Of a DNA stretch of 64,000 bases, positions 1 through 8,874 are shown in pieces. A program made the position numbers and the translations under genes. Position 1 is the stretch's first letter, and every line of letters begins with the position of its first letter. Location: positions 1 through 64,000 of the forward strand of contig CANLOQ010000007.1 in the NCBI GenBank assembly GCA_947492925.1, read 5' to 3'. The notes under the pieces are model-generated. The model made no database searches. It had not been told where the DNA came from and saw only the letters and a list, made by a program, of their open reading frames with translations. The DNA comes from an uncultured Sulfitobacter sp. (GTDB lineage Bacteria; Pseudomonadota; Alphaproteobacteria; Rhodobacterales; Rhodobacteraceae).

Positions 1-1
1 T

Positions 2-2992
2 ACGCTGGCGACACTTGATGCGCCTGTTGAGAAACTGACAGAAGAAAAGACCGAGGACATTCTGGCGACGCTCGACAGTGTTGAAGATGCTGCACCGCAA
101 GACATGGTCGCATCTGCGTTGGCAGGTCTCGAAGCACCCGCAGAGGCACCTTTGGACGGCGCGATTGAAGACGTACTCGACACCATCGACGCGGTTGTGG
201 ATAGCGCACAGGAAGACAAAGTCGCCGACGCTCTGCTGACACTTGAAGCACCCGAGGAGGACCAGACAGGAGAGAGGCCCGAGGACGTGCTGGCGACGCT
301 CGACAAAGTCGAAGACGTTCCACAGGAAGATGATGTTGCTGAAACACTTGCCGCGCTGGATGCGCCAGAGATGGTACAAGCAGAAAAAACCGCCGAAGAT
401 GTCCTCGCGACGATTGAGGCACAGGATGAGGTTACGCCTGACCCAGACCTGAGTGCCGCGCTGGTTGGGTTGACGGCCCCTGTAGAGGATGTTGATGAAA
501 CCACCGCTGAGGATATCCTTGGCACCATCGACACGGTCGGGGACACCCAGACTGACGATAATTTTGATGACGTTTTGGCTGGTTTGGATGCGCCCCCGGA
601 ACAGACTGAAACTCCCTCCGGCGCGGATATTCTCGCTGCGCTAGAATCTTTTGCAGGGCCTGCCGGGCATGATGCTGATCTTGAGGCTTTGCTGGACACG
701 CTGGACGCGCCCGAAGACGCATCCGGTGAGCGTGCTGAAACGAATGTACATTCTACATTTGGTGCAGCCGCAGTGGCTTCTGACGACGAAACCGTCGTGG
801 AGGATGAAGAGCTTGATGCGCTTTTGGCAGAACTTCAGCCGCCCGATGCGCCGGAAGATGCTGATGAAGCTGAACTAAAAGCATTGCTTTCACGGATCGA
901 CGCGCCTGTGGTTCCGAACGATGCGCCGCCCCCCGCTGCGACCGAGGAAGACCATGAGATTGACGCCCTGATGGCGGCTCAGACAGATCAGGAAACCGAG
1001 GAAACAGACGCCGATGTTCTGGACGGGCTTCTTGCCGAGCTGGAGTTGTTCGAGCGGGAAACGGAGGCCGAAGAGGCACTCCAGCAGGACGGTCCGGATC
1101 AGACCGATGACGCGCTCGATGCGCTGTTTGCGGCGCTGGATGTCCCAGAGAAGGAAGAACAGGCCGGCGAAGAAGATGAGACCTTCGAGGATGTTCTGGC
1201 GGATCTTGAGAACGAACCTGAAGCCCTGCCGCAGACCGACGCACTCGCACACGACGAAGCACAGATGCCAGAAGACACGTCACCTCTTGCACCTCCCGCA
1301 ATCGCATTTGGCAGCATGAGTGCGGAACGCCCCGACCCGCAAAGGCTTGAACGCAAGCGGTTTCGCATCGCGATCATGGGCGATTTCACGGGCCGGGCGG
1401 CGCGAGGTGCGCTGGAGGTTGGGGATGCTTTGGCCGCCCGCCCACCTATTCTGCTGGACCCTGACACCGTGGAGGAAGTGATCGAGGGCTTTGCAACGAC
1501 ACTGGTGTTGCCCATCGGCAAGGATGGCGCTGGCGTTGAGGTCAAACTGAACGAACTGGATGATCTGCACCCCGATGCGCTCTACGAAAATGTTGCGTTG
1601 TTTGCGGCGCTGCGCGATTTGAAATCACAGCTTGCGCATGGTGCCACGGCCGAGAGCGCTGCGCAGTCCCTGCGCGCGTGGGGTCAGGCGCATGGACAGA
1701 AAGTCAGGCCCGCCGCGCCGTTTTCGGGTGGCAACACCGTCCCTGCGCATTTGAAGCTAAGCGCGTTTCAGGAACTGATCGGTGACACCACCGGCAATCT
1801 GGCTCAGCCGTCGGCAGTGGATGATCTCTTGGCGCGCATCGTGGGGCCGCATATCCGCAAACTGCCCGATCCTGATGTCGTCGCGATGACCGGGGCGGTA
1901 GATGACGCACTGGCATCTGCGATGCGGCTTGTGTTGCACCATCCTGATTTCCAGTCGGTCGAAGCACAATGGCGCGCACTTGATCTGATTGCCCGCAGCA
2001 TTGAGACGGACGATACGCTTGATGTGATGCTGTACGACATCTCGGCCGAGGAAATTGCCGCTGACCTGACCCAATCGGACGATCTGTCGCAAAGTGGTCT
2101 GGTCCGGTTGCTGACTGAGGGGCCGCTGGACGAGGAAACCGGGCGCGGTGCGTATTCCGCCATCATGGGCATGTATACCTTTGCCGAAACGCCCCCGCAC
2201 GCACAGCTTTTGGCGCGGGTGGCACGGGTTGCCGCGCATGTGGACGCGCCTTTTGTTGCGGCAATCACGCCTGACTTTATCGGAACGGCACGGCAAGACC
2301 GACATCCGTTGGTCGCCGCTGAATGGGACAACCTGCGCGCTATGCCCGAAGCCGGGTATCTGGGGCTTGCCACGCCGCGGTTCCTGATGCGCCGTCCCTA
2401 TGGTGCCAAATCCGAACCTATAGACACTTTTGATTTCGAAGAATTCACCCAGACTGCCGGGCTTTCCGGTATGCTTTGGGCGAACCCTGTTGTGCTTGTC
2501 TCGATCCTGCTGGCGCAATCGTTCAGGGAAAACGGCCCTTCCTTGGGGCTGGGGCAGATTATGTCGCTTGGCGACATGCCCTATCATTTCGTGACGGATC
2601 ACTACGGCGATCAGGTTGCACTGCCATGCACTGAAAGAAACCTGACGCTGGATAAGGTCGAAACCGTTCTGGGCCGTGGATTTATGCCGGTCATTTCTAT
2701 CAAGGGACGGGACGAAGTGCGGCTGGGATCATTTCAGTCGCTGGCGGGGGGCGATATTCTTGGCCCCTGGGCAGGCGTTACACCGCCGCCCCCATCGCCG
2801 GCACACCCCACTGCGCCAGATACCACAACCGCCCCGGATACCACCCGAAGCGAAACGCCGGATGCATCGGGGCAAGATGAACTTGACGCGCTGCTGGCAG
2901 AATTTGAGCTGAACGTGGACGCCGACGCGGCGGATGCGCAGAATGACGAAGATATGGATGCCGAACTGGCAGCGCTGCTGGCCGATCTATGA
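2..2992 (+). CDS. T6SS sheath-like protein, TssB-like plus TssC-like fusion with N-terminal 38-residue repeats (5' end outside window)
   Basis: The frame is open from base 2, so the start lies to the left; 996 residues are visible. Residues ~1-200 are acidic tandem repeats, followed by ~250 residues of looser acidic sequence. Residues ~450-560 resemble TssB/VipA: the stretch FRIAIMGDFTGR, then a GVEVKLNELDDLHP-type segment. Residues ~590-925 resemble the sheath large subunit TssC, with LVLHHPDFQSVEAQWRALD and a later PRFLMRRPYG block. The tail (~930-996) is again acidic and ends in two DALLAEFEL/ALLADL-like motifs. TssB and TssC normally are separate proteins forming the contractile sheath in the cytoplasm; here shortened versions of both are fused. 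It heads the T6SS genes and stops 51 bases before vgrG. Whether it builds the sheath itself or is an accessory to canonical TssB/TssC encoded upstream cannot be told from here. Confidence 0.8.
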   Translation, partial: TLATLDAPVEKLTEEKTEDILATLDSVEDAAPQDMVASALAGLEAPAEAPLDGAIEDVLDTIDAVVDSAQEDKVADALLTLEAPEEDQTGERPEDVLATLDKVEDVPQEDDVAETLAALDAPEMVQAEKTAEDVLATIEAQDEVTPDPDLSAALVGLTAPVEDVDETTAEDILGTIDTVGDTQTDDNFDDVLAGLDAPPEQTETPSGADILAALESFAGPAGHDADLEALLDTLDAPEDASGERAETNVHSTFGAAAVASDDETVVEDEELDALLAELQPPDAPEDADEAELKALLSRIDAPVVPNDAPPPAATEEDHEIDALMAAQTDQETEETDADVLDGLLAELELFERETEAEEALQQDGPDQTDDALDALFAALDVPEKEEQAGEEDETFEDVLADLENEPEALPQTDALAHDEAQMPEDTSPLAPPAIAFGSMSAERPDPQRLERKRFRIAIMGDFTGRAARGALEVGDALAARPPILLDPDTVEEVIEGFATTLVLPIGKDGAGVEVKLNELDDLHPDALYENVALFAALRDLKSQLAHGATAESAAQSLRAWGQAHGQKVRPAAPFSGGNTVPAHLKLSAFQELIGDTTGNLAQPSAVDDLLARIVGPHIRKLPDPDVVAMTGAVDDALASAMRLVLHHPDFQSVEAQWRALDLIARSIETDDTLDVMLYDISAEEIAADLTQSDDLSQSGLVRLLTEGPLDEETGRGAYSAIMGMYTFAETPPHAQLLARVARVAAHVDAPFVAAITPDFIGTARQDRHPLVAAEWDNLRAMPEAGYLGLATPRFLMRRPYGAKSEPIDTFDFEEFTQTAGLSGMLWANPVVLVSILLAQSFRENGPSLGLGQIMSLGDMPYHFVTDHYGDQVALPCTERNLTLDKVETVLGRGFMPVISIKGRDEVRLGSFQSLAGGDILGPWAGVTPPPPSPAHPTAPDTTTAPDTTRSETPDASGQDELDALLAEFELNVDADAADAQNDEDMDAELAALLADL
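29..598 (+). repeat. Five in-frame 114-bp tandem repeats coding 38-residue acidic units
   Basis: Measured from the recurring Ala-Pro that ends each unit, five consecutive units have exactly 38 residues. Each unit contains a motif like EDVLATLDxVED and a second half like ETLAALDAP, so it is itself a doubled ~19-residue motif. Nucleotide identity between units is only moderate, so this is an old, diverged array. It may continue to the left of the window. Degenerate units of other lengths follow up to about base 1250. Confidence 0.85.
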
Positions 2993-3043
2993 CGCAGGGA
3001 AATTACGCCCCGCTACGGCCGCGCCATTTTAGAGGAACTTTTG

Positions 3044-5083
3044 ATGACCGTTAGCAAGCCAAGAGAACACGCCTCGACCTGGATGTCGGGGACCTACACC
3101 GCCGACAAGCTTCGGCTGAAACAGGCCGTGGTAAAGGAAAAGCTGAGTACGCTGACAGAGATAACGATCGAATTTCTGGCCCGTACAACCCAGGTGAGCC
3201 TGAACGATTTTGTCGGCAAGATCATGACCGTGCATGTCGATATCGAGAAAACCGAGCGTGACAGGCTCTTTACCGGCACCTGCATTTCCGTCGAAGCGAT
3301 GGGCATGCGTGACGGCGATGATCATTTTGTTGCGCAGATCAGGCCGTGGTTCTGGATGCTGACCCTGTCACGTAACACGCGCGTTTTTCAGAACCTTAAC
3401 GTCAAGCAGATCATTGAGGAGGTTCTGGGCGGGCATTCGTTTTCTGATTTTGAAATCAAGACCACGGATGATTACGAGGTCCGGGAGTATTGCGTGCAGT
3501 ACCGCGAAACCGATTTTGACTTCCTCTCCCGGCTTATGGAGGAGGAGGGGCTGTATTATTATTTTGACCACCGGGATGCGCAAGAGAGAAGCGAGAAACT
3601 GATCATCAGTGATGGTCTGACCGGGCACAGCATGATCGAGGGCGAAAGCGAAGTCACTTTCAAACCGCGCGACGGAGGGAACGCCAAAACCGGGCAGACC
3701 ATTTCGGAATGGGCTGCTTCGCAGAATGTATCGCGCGGCAAGGTAAGCCTTGCAGACTACGACTTTGAAAAAAATTCAGTGCGCCAGATGGAGACAGAGG
3801 AAATCGAGAAAGGCGATCATAATCATACCCTTTACGAATATTATGATCTGCCGGGCCACTATCGCGGCAACAAGGAACTGGGCGAAAAGCGCGCGCGCGT
3901 TCGGGTTGAGGCTGATGCGATCAAACACAGCGTGGCACGGGGTGCCGGCGATGTGCGGTTTTTCGGTGCGGGGTTCCGGTTTACGCTGAAGGATCATCCC
4001 GAAGACCTGAACAACCGGGACTATTTGATCACCGAAGCGGTGCATTTTATCCGCGACTCGGAAGAGCAAAAGGACAACGAAGATTCCTTCTTTGCGATCA
4101 AGCCTGATGCGATGGAGATCCCCGAAGAGATCGTGAATGACTATTCCTTCACCTTTGGAGCTATTGACGAGACATTGCAGTTTCGCGCGCCGTTGGTCAC
4201 GCCCTGGCCCGAGATTGCGGGCATACAGATTGGTGAAGTTGTCGGCCCCGCAGGAAAGGAAATCCACACGGATGAATACGGCCGGATCAAGGTCTTGTTC
4301 CGGTGGGACCGCCACAGCAAACCGGATGAAAACGCGTCCTGCTGGATCAGGGTGGCAACGCAGTGGTCCGGCAAAAACTGGGGCACATTGTCAATCCCGC
4401 GGATCGGCCAGGAGGTGCTGATCCAGTTTGAGGATGGTGACCCGGACCGACCTATCTGTACCGGGATGATGTACAATAACAACCATATGCCCCCCTGGGA
4501 GGTCGAGCAGGAAGAAACCCGCAGTGGCGTCAGATCGCGCAGTTCGCCGGAAGGGCGGGAGAATGACTTCAACGCCATCATCATGGACGATGAAGCGGAT
4601 GCGGAATATCTGCACATGCAGTCCCAAAAAGACTATCATCTGGTGGTCAAGGACAGTGCGGAAATCCAGATTGGCGATGACGGTGTCAACATAAGCCACG
4701 ACGGCAACAGCGCGGATGCGGGCAGTCTGAAACAGACGGTCAAGCAGAACGTAACCGAACTTGTCGAGGAAGGGGACAAGTCAGAGACCATCGACAGCGG
4801 CAAGCTTGACCTGACAGTCGAAGGTGACATGACCGAGATCGTGCGGTCAGGCAATGCCAGCCTTGATGTGCAACAGGGCAAGATCGACATCAGCGCCGCG
4901 ACCACAATCACAATGGAGGCAGGGCAAAAGATAACGCTCAAGGTCGGGGGCAGTTCGGTTGAGATCACCCAGTCGGGTGTGACGGTCAAAGGCACCGGCA
5001 CCGCCAAGATGGAAGCGCCTATGGTCACTTCGCAAGCTTCAGGGTTGTTGACCCTGAAGGGCAACCTGACCAAGATCAACTAG
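3044..5083 (+). CDS. vgrG: T6SS spike protein VgrG
   Basis: VgrG forms the trimeric needle tip on the Hcp tube and carries effectors out of the cell. The N-terminal ~380 residues are the gp27/gp44-like base, including WASQNVSRGKVSLADYDFE. It is followed by the gp5-like OB-fold with the family signature DEYGRIKVLFRWDR and CWIRVATQWSGKNWG at ~410-450. A C-terminal repetitive beta-helix runs to residue 679. There is no long extra domain after the helix, so this is not an obviously evolved VgrG; effectors would be separate proteins. ATG 3044 is preferred over TTG 3041 because AGAGGA sits 7 bases before it. The next gene begins 7 bases after its stop. Confidence 0.95.
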   Translation: MTVSKPREHASTWMSGTYTADKLRLKQAVVKEKLSTLTEITIEFLARTTQVSLNDFVGKIMTVHVDIEKTERDRLFTGTCISVEAMGMRDGDDHFVAQIRPWFWMLTLSRNTRVFQNLNVKQIIEEVLGGHSFSDFEIKTTDDYEVREYCVQYRETDFDFLSRLMEEEGLYYYFDHRDAQERSEKLIISDGLTGHSMIEGESEVTFKPRDGGNAKTGQTISEWAASQNVSRGKVSLADYDFEKNSVRQMETEEIEKGDHNHTLYEYYDLPGHYRGNKELGEKRARVRVEADAIKHSVARGAGDVRFFGAGFRFTLKDHPEDLNNRDYLITEAVHFIRDSEEQKDNEDSFFAIKPDAMEIPEEIVNDYSFTFGAIDETLQFRAPLVTPWPEIAGIQIGEVVGPAGKEIHTDEYGRIKVLFRWDRHSKPDENASCWIRVATQWSGKNWGTLSIPRIGQEVLIQFEDGDPDRPICTGMMYNNNHMPPWEVEQEETRSGVRSRSSPEGRENDFNAIIMDDEADAEYLHMQSQKDYHLVVKDSAEIQIGDDGVNISHDGNSADAGSLKQTVKQNVTELVEEGDKSETIDSGKLDLTVEGDMTEIVRSGNASLDVQQGKIDISAATTITMEAGQKITLKVGGSSVEITQSGVTVKGTGTAKMEAPMVTSQASGLLTLKGNLTKIN

Positions 5084-5090
5084 GGCGGAC

Positions 5091-5705
5091 ATGATGGGAA
5101 ACCGATTCAAAGATATGGCAAAGGTGCCAAAAGAGCCGGCGGCAAAATTGCTGTCGCTGGCGAACACGCGCCTTGAAACGCCAATCACCTCCCCCGTTGC
5201 CGCCCTTCCCGAAGAGGTTCTGGCAGAGCTTGATGAAAAAGGCGCGTTGATCGACGTGTTGCGGCTGCTGTCGATTGTGCTGCCCGCGCGCGAACGTGTG
5301 TGGTGGGCCTGTCTGGCTGCGCGCGACTACATCGGCCCGAAGTCGAAGAACGATCCGAAATCGCTCGCGGCGTCCGAAGACTGGGTGTTCAAACCAACGC
5401 CCGAAAACCGAGAACGTGCGCGGCTGTCGATGGATGACGCCTATATAGACGATGAGACGGTCAACATTGCTATGGCTGTTCTCTATTCCGACGGCACCCT
5501 TGGACCTGCTGATCTGGCCGAATTTCCGGCCCCTGCTGGGGCGGCGGAAACCTGTGCTTTTGCGATGAATCTCGTGGCGTTGGACAAAAATTCTGATACG
5601 TTTGAAGAGTATGGCCAGATGCTGATTGACCGCGCGGTGGACATTGCGCGGGGCGGAAACGGCAAAGGCGGAAAGGCGCAGCAGATGAAGGAGGCGACAC
5701 CATGA
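5091..5705 (+). CDS. Small T6SS-associated protein of unknown function (DUF6931-like)
   Basis: A 204-residue soluble protein with no signal peptide or membrane segment. It contains an LPARERVWWACLAARDYIG stretch and a second helical half. I recall similar proteins (DUF6931) in T6SS loci between vgrG and PAAR genes, but this is memory, not a search. Its place between VgrG and PAAR, with a 4-base ATGA overlap onto the PAAR gene, suggests a role as adaptor or chaperone for loading the spike or an effector; that is inference. ATG 5091 and ATG 5094 are both possible starts; the purine-rich AGGGCGG just after the vgrG stop is better spaced for 5094. Confidence 0.75.
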   Translation: MMGNRFKDMAKVPKEPAAKLLSLANTRLETPITSPVAALPEEVLAELDEKGALIDVLRLLSIVLPARERVWWACLAARDYIGPKSKNDPKSLAASEDWVFKPTPENRERARLSMDDAYIDDETVNIAMAVLYSDGTLGPADLAEFPAPAGAAETCAFAMNLVALDKNSDTFEEYGQMLIDRAVDIARGGNGKGGKAQQMKEATP

Positions 5706-6004
5706 CATTTCCTGCGGCCCGCGTCTCTGACCTGCATGCCTGCAACGCGCCCTCCGTGCCACCGCCGCCCGTGCTGCCGGTGCCACTGCCAATTGTGCCG
5801 CCCGGTGCGGTGACCGTTCTAATTGGCAATCTTCCTGCAGCCCGCATGGGTGATCTGACCGCTGCCGTGCCCCCTCATCCCATTGCCAAGGGGTCGATGA
5901 CGGTGCTGATCATGAACCAGCCTGCCGCACGTGTGACGGACATTTGCGGCTGCGGCGGGATGATCATTCCGCCGTGCTGTCCGACCGTGCTGATCGGAGG
6001 ATAG
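5702..6004 (+). CDS. PAAR-domain spike tip protein
   Basis: A 100-residue protein made of one PAAR domain: three PAARxxD-like turns (FPAARVSDLH, LPAARMGDL, QPAARVTDI) and a Cys-rich GCGG..PPCC end. PAAR proteins cap VgrG with a zinc-stabilised cone and sharpen the spike. No C-terminal toxin domain is attached. It overlaps the preceding gene by ATGA, and the FHA gene starts 8 bases after its stop, so the order vgrG-adaptor-PAAR looks like one delivery module. Confidence 0.93.
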   Translation: MTFPAARVSDLHACNAPSVPPPPVLPVPLPIVPPGAVTVLIGNLPAARMGDLTAAVPPHPIAKGSMTVLIMNQPAARVTDICGCGGMIIPPCCPTVLIGG

Positions 6005-6012
6005 CGCGCGCG

Positions 6013-7473
6013 ATGCCGGTCAAGCTTGCTTTTCAGTCCTCAGGAACGATGCCCGGTGACGTTGGCCCGATGCAGATGCAGGCGGGTGGTTCGCTTAGTC
6101 TGGGGCGCGGTCCGGCAAATGACATCGTGCTGCCCGATCCCGAACGTCAGCTTTCCAAGAGCCACTGTGTGATAGAGGATCACAACGGCAATATCGTTGT
6201 GGTCGATCTGTCGACGAACGGAACCTTTCTGAACTATTCGAAAATACCACTTGGCCGGACACCCACCCCCTTGAACAACGGCGACATTCTGTCGCTTGGG
6301 CCCTATGAGATCATTGTCGAGATCGCGTCGGCGTTGCCACCGCCCATTCCAGAACCGCTGGGCCATGCGCAGGTGTCCCACGGCAGCGCGGATGCCGCGC
6401 CAGATCCGATGAAATTGCTTGATGATGTTGGCCCGGGCGGTGATTTTCTGGATGATCTTCTGGGTGCGCCCGAAGGACCGCGCGGGCCGGGGCAGATCAA
6501 GACCGCTGATCCCATAGACGATCTGTTGCCCCCGCTGGGAGAAGAAGAGGATCCTTTCTTTCACCGGGAAAACGATCCCCTGACCGAGGATCTGGGGCCA
6601 AGCCAATCTGCCCACAACCGCGCCGCGACAGACAGCTTCCGGCCCGCACAATCCACCGGTCCGGCGATCATCCCCGATGATTGGGACGATGATTTCCTGT
6701 CGCCCACCGCTTCCGAAGCACCGCCCGCCGTGACGCCGGAGCCAGCGCCGACTGCTTCACCCCAGACACCAGCCAGCGCTGATGCACCCGAACCAGAGCC
6801 AGAGCCGCAACCGGAACCTGTAAAGCAGAAGGCACAAGAAGCCCCTGTCACCGTGCCCCCCACATCCGAAGCGCGTGTGGTTGTGACTGGAGATCAGGCC
6901 GCAGCGCGTGCATTTCTCGATGCGCTGGATGTCGAGGAACTAAGCATCAAGGATGAAGATTTGCACACCACGATGGCGCGTATGGGCCGCGTGATGCGCA
7001 CGATGATAACGGGTTTGCGCGAAATACTGATGACCCGCACGTCGATTAAATCAGAGTTCCGCATCGAACAGACGATGATTAGCGCGGGCGGTAACAACCC
7101 GTTGAAATTCTCGATCAGCCCGGAACAGGCCATTGAGGCCTTGGTCAAGCCCAAGACGCGCGGCTATCTTGGTTCGGAAACCGCGACTGAACAGGCCCTG
7201 AATGATATCAAGGCCCATGAGGTTGCGATGGTGTCGGGGATGGAGGCCGCGCTGAAGGGCATTCTGGCCAAGCTGGACCCGGAAGTTCTGGGCGCGCAGA
7301 TTGAGGACAAGGGCGGCATCGGTGGCCTGCTGAAAGGCAAGAAAGCCCGCTATTGGGAAGTTTACGAAAAGATGTATGGCCAGATATCCGATCAGGCTGA
7401 AAACGATTTTCACGAGTTGTTCAGCCGCGAATTTGCGCGGGCGTATAAAGAGCAACTTAAAAAGTTAAAGTAA
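6013..7473 (+). CDS. tagH: T6SS-associated FHA-domain protein TagH
   Basis: The N-terminal ~110 residues form an FHA phosphothreonine-binding domain (SLGRGPANDIVLPD, SKSHCVIED, DLSTNGTFLN). A Pro/Asp-rich linker (~130-290) follows, then the conserved TagH C-terminal domain (~295-486), ending AYKEQLKKLK. FHA proteins are the usual phospho-target or reader in PpkA/PppA-controlled T6SSs, and both of those enzymes are encoded further on. ATG 6013 is chosen: the open frame extends to 5944 but would overlap the PAAR gene and add residues unrelated to FHA. A 39-base gap separates it from tssK. Confidence 0.93.
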   Translation: MPVKLAFQSSGTMPGDVGPMQMQAGGSLSLGRGPANDIVLPDPERQLSKSHCVIEDHNGNIVVVDLSTNGTFLNYSKIPLGRTPTPLNNGDILSLGPYEIIVEIASALPPPIPEPLGHAQVSHGSADAAPDPMKLLDDVGPGGDFLDDLLGAPEGPRGPGQIKTADPIDDLLPPLGEEEDPFFHRENDPLTEDLGPSQSAHNRAATDSFRPAQSTGPAIIPDDWDDDFLSPTASEAPPAVTPEPAPTASPQTPASADAPEPEPEPQPEPVKQKAQEAPVTVPPTSEARVVVTGDQAAARAFLDALDVEELSIKDEDLHTTMARMGRVMRTMITGLREILMTRTSIKSEFRIEQTMISAGGNNPLKFSISPEQAIEALVKPKTRGYLGSETATEQALNDIKAHEVAMVSGMEAALKGILAKLDPEVLGAQIEDKGGIGGLLKGKKARYWEVYEKMYGQISDQAENDFHELFSREFARAYKEQLKKLK

Positions 7474-7512
7474 CCGAGGCCCTGCAGGGCACGGTGGATA
7501 AGGGAGAATTGT

Positions 7513-8853
7513 GTGTCCTGGGACAGTAAAGTGCTTTGGACGGAGGGGCTGTTTATCCAGCCGCACCACTTCCAGCAGGCGGACCGCTATGCCGAAAGCA
7601 TGGTCGCGGGTCTGGCACGGCGCAACCGGCCTTATGGCTGGGGGCTGAACGCGCTTGAGATCGACGAAGAGGTTCTTAAGGTCGGGCAATTTGCGATTAA
7701 GGGCTGTGCGGGGCTGACCCATGACGGAATGGTATTCCGGGTGCCGCAAACGGATGATCATCCGCCAGCGCTTGAAGTACCCGAAACGGTCAAGGATTGC
7801 ATTGTCTATCTTACCGTGCCGCAGCGCCGTCAGGGGGCAATTGAGGTTGATCTGACGGGCGCCGAACAATCCGTCAGTCGTCTGCGCCCGGCAGAGCTTG
7901 AGATCACCGACACGATGGGCCGCGACCAAAAGCCGATTACGATTGGTGTTGGCAAGATGCGCCTGCAATTTGCGCTGGCGGTGGATGATCTGGCCGATCT
8001 GCTGGCCATCCCGATTGCCCGTATTATCGAGGTGCGGCCCGACAAGGAGATCATCCTTGACCGCAGTTTCATCCCGTCCTGCATCGACGTGCGTGCCGCG
8101 ACCCCGCTGGAAGGGTTCGTCCGCGAGATTGAAGGATTGCTCTCGCACCGGATGACCGCGCTGGCCGGCCGGCTGTCCGAAGGGGGTGCGGCCAAGGCCG
8201 TAGCAGAGGTTTCGGATTTTCTACTGCTGACCGTCATCAACCGGATGATCCCGATTTTCCGGCACCTCAGCACGGTCGAAAACCTGCACCCCGAGGACGC
8301 CTATCGCAACTTTATCGGGCTGGCCGGCGAATTGTCGGTCTTTATGACCACGAACAAGGAACCACCCGAATTCCCGCCCTACCAGCACGACAATCTGTCG
8401 GTCACCTTTGCGCCGGTCATCCGTACCTTGCGGCAATACCTCAGCTCCGTGCTGGAACAGACGGCCATTTCCATTCCGCTGGAAGCGCGCAAATACGGTG
8501 TCAGTGTCGGCGTCATTGCCGACCGCAAGCTGATCAACACCGCCGGTTTCGTGCTGGCCGTGCAGGCGGAAATCCCGGCCGAAGACGTGCGCCGCCATTT
8601 CGCGGGGCAGGCCAAGATCGGCCCGGTCGAGGAAATCCGCCAATTGGTCAATTCAGCCCTGCCGGGGATCACGCTGCGCCCATTGCCGGTCGCACCGCGA
8701 CAGATCCCCTATCATGCGGGCGTCGTTTATTTCGAACTTGCTTCCGACAGCCCGTATTGGGGCAAAATGACAACGTCAGGGGGCATCGCGGTGCATGTGT
8801 CAGGTCAATATCCCGGCCTGAACATGGAGCTTTGGGCGATCCGCAACACCTAA
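7513..8853 (+). CDS. tssK: T6SS baseplate protein TssK
   Basis: A 446-residue TssK, the baseplate subunit that links the TssFG wedge to the TssLM membrane complex in the cytoplasm. The start is typical (KVLWTEGLFIQPHHFQQADRY), and so is the C-terminal shoulder with a DSPYWGKM..SGGIAVHVSGQYPGL segment. The start is GTG 7513 with AGGGAG 6 bases upstream; no ATG precedes the family-conserved N-terminus. Length agrees with the family. Confidence 0.96.
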   Translation: MSWDSKVLWTEGLFIQPHHFQQADRYAESMVAGLARRNRPYGWGLNALEIDEEVLKVGQFAIKGCAGLTHDGMVFRVPQTDDHPPALEVPETVKDCIVYLTVPQRRQGAIEVDLTGAEQSVSRLRPAELEITDTMGRDQKPITIGVGKMRLQFALAVDDLADLLAIPIARIIEVRPDKEIILDRSFIPSCIDVRAATPLEGFVREIEGLLSHRMTALAGRLSEGGAAKAVAEVSDFLLLTVINRMIPIFRHLSTVENLHPEDAYRNFIGLAGELSVFMTTNKEPPEFPPYQHDNLSVTFAPVIRTLRQYLSSVLEQTAISIPLEARKYGVSVGVIADRKLINTAGFVLAVQAEIPAEDVRRHFAGQAKIGPVEEIRQLVNSALPGITLRPLPVAPRQIPYHAGVVYFELASDSPYWGKMTTSGGIAVHVSGQYPGLNMELWAIRNT

Positions 8854-8874
8854 ACCACGGAAAGGGGGCAAGCC

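Noticed and set aside
29-598. 114-bp repeats considered as a CRISPR-like or minisatellite array
   Set aside because: The units are contiguous, without spacers, and stay in one reading frame with protein-level conservation, so this is a protein repeat.
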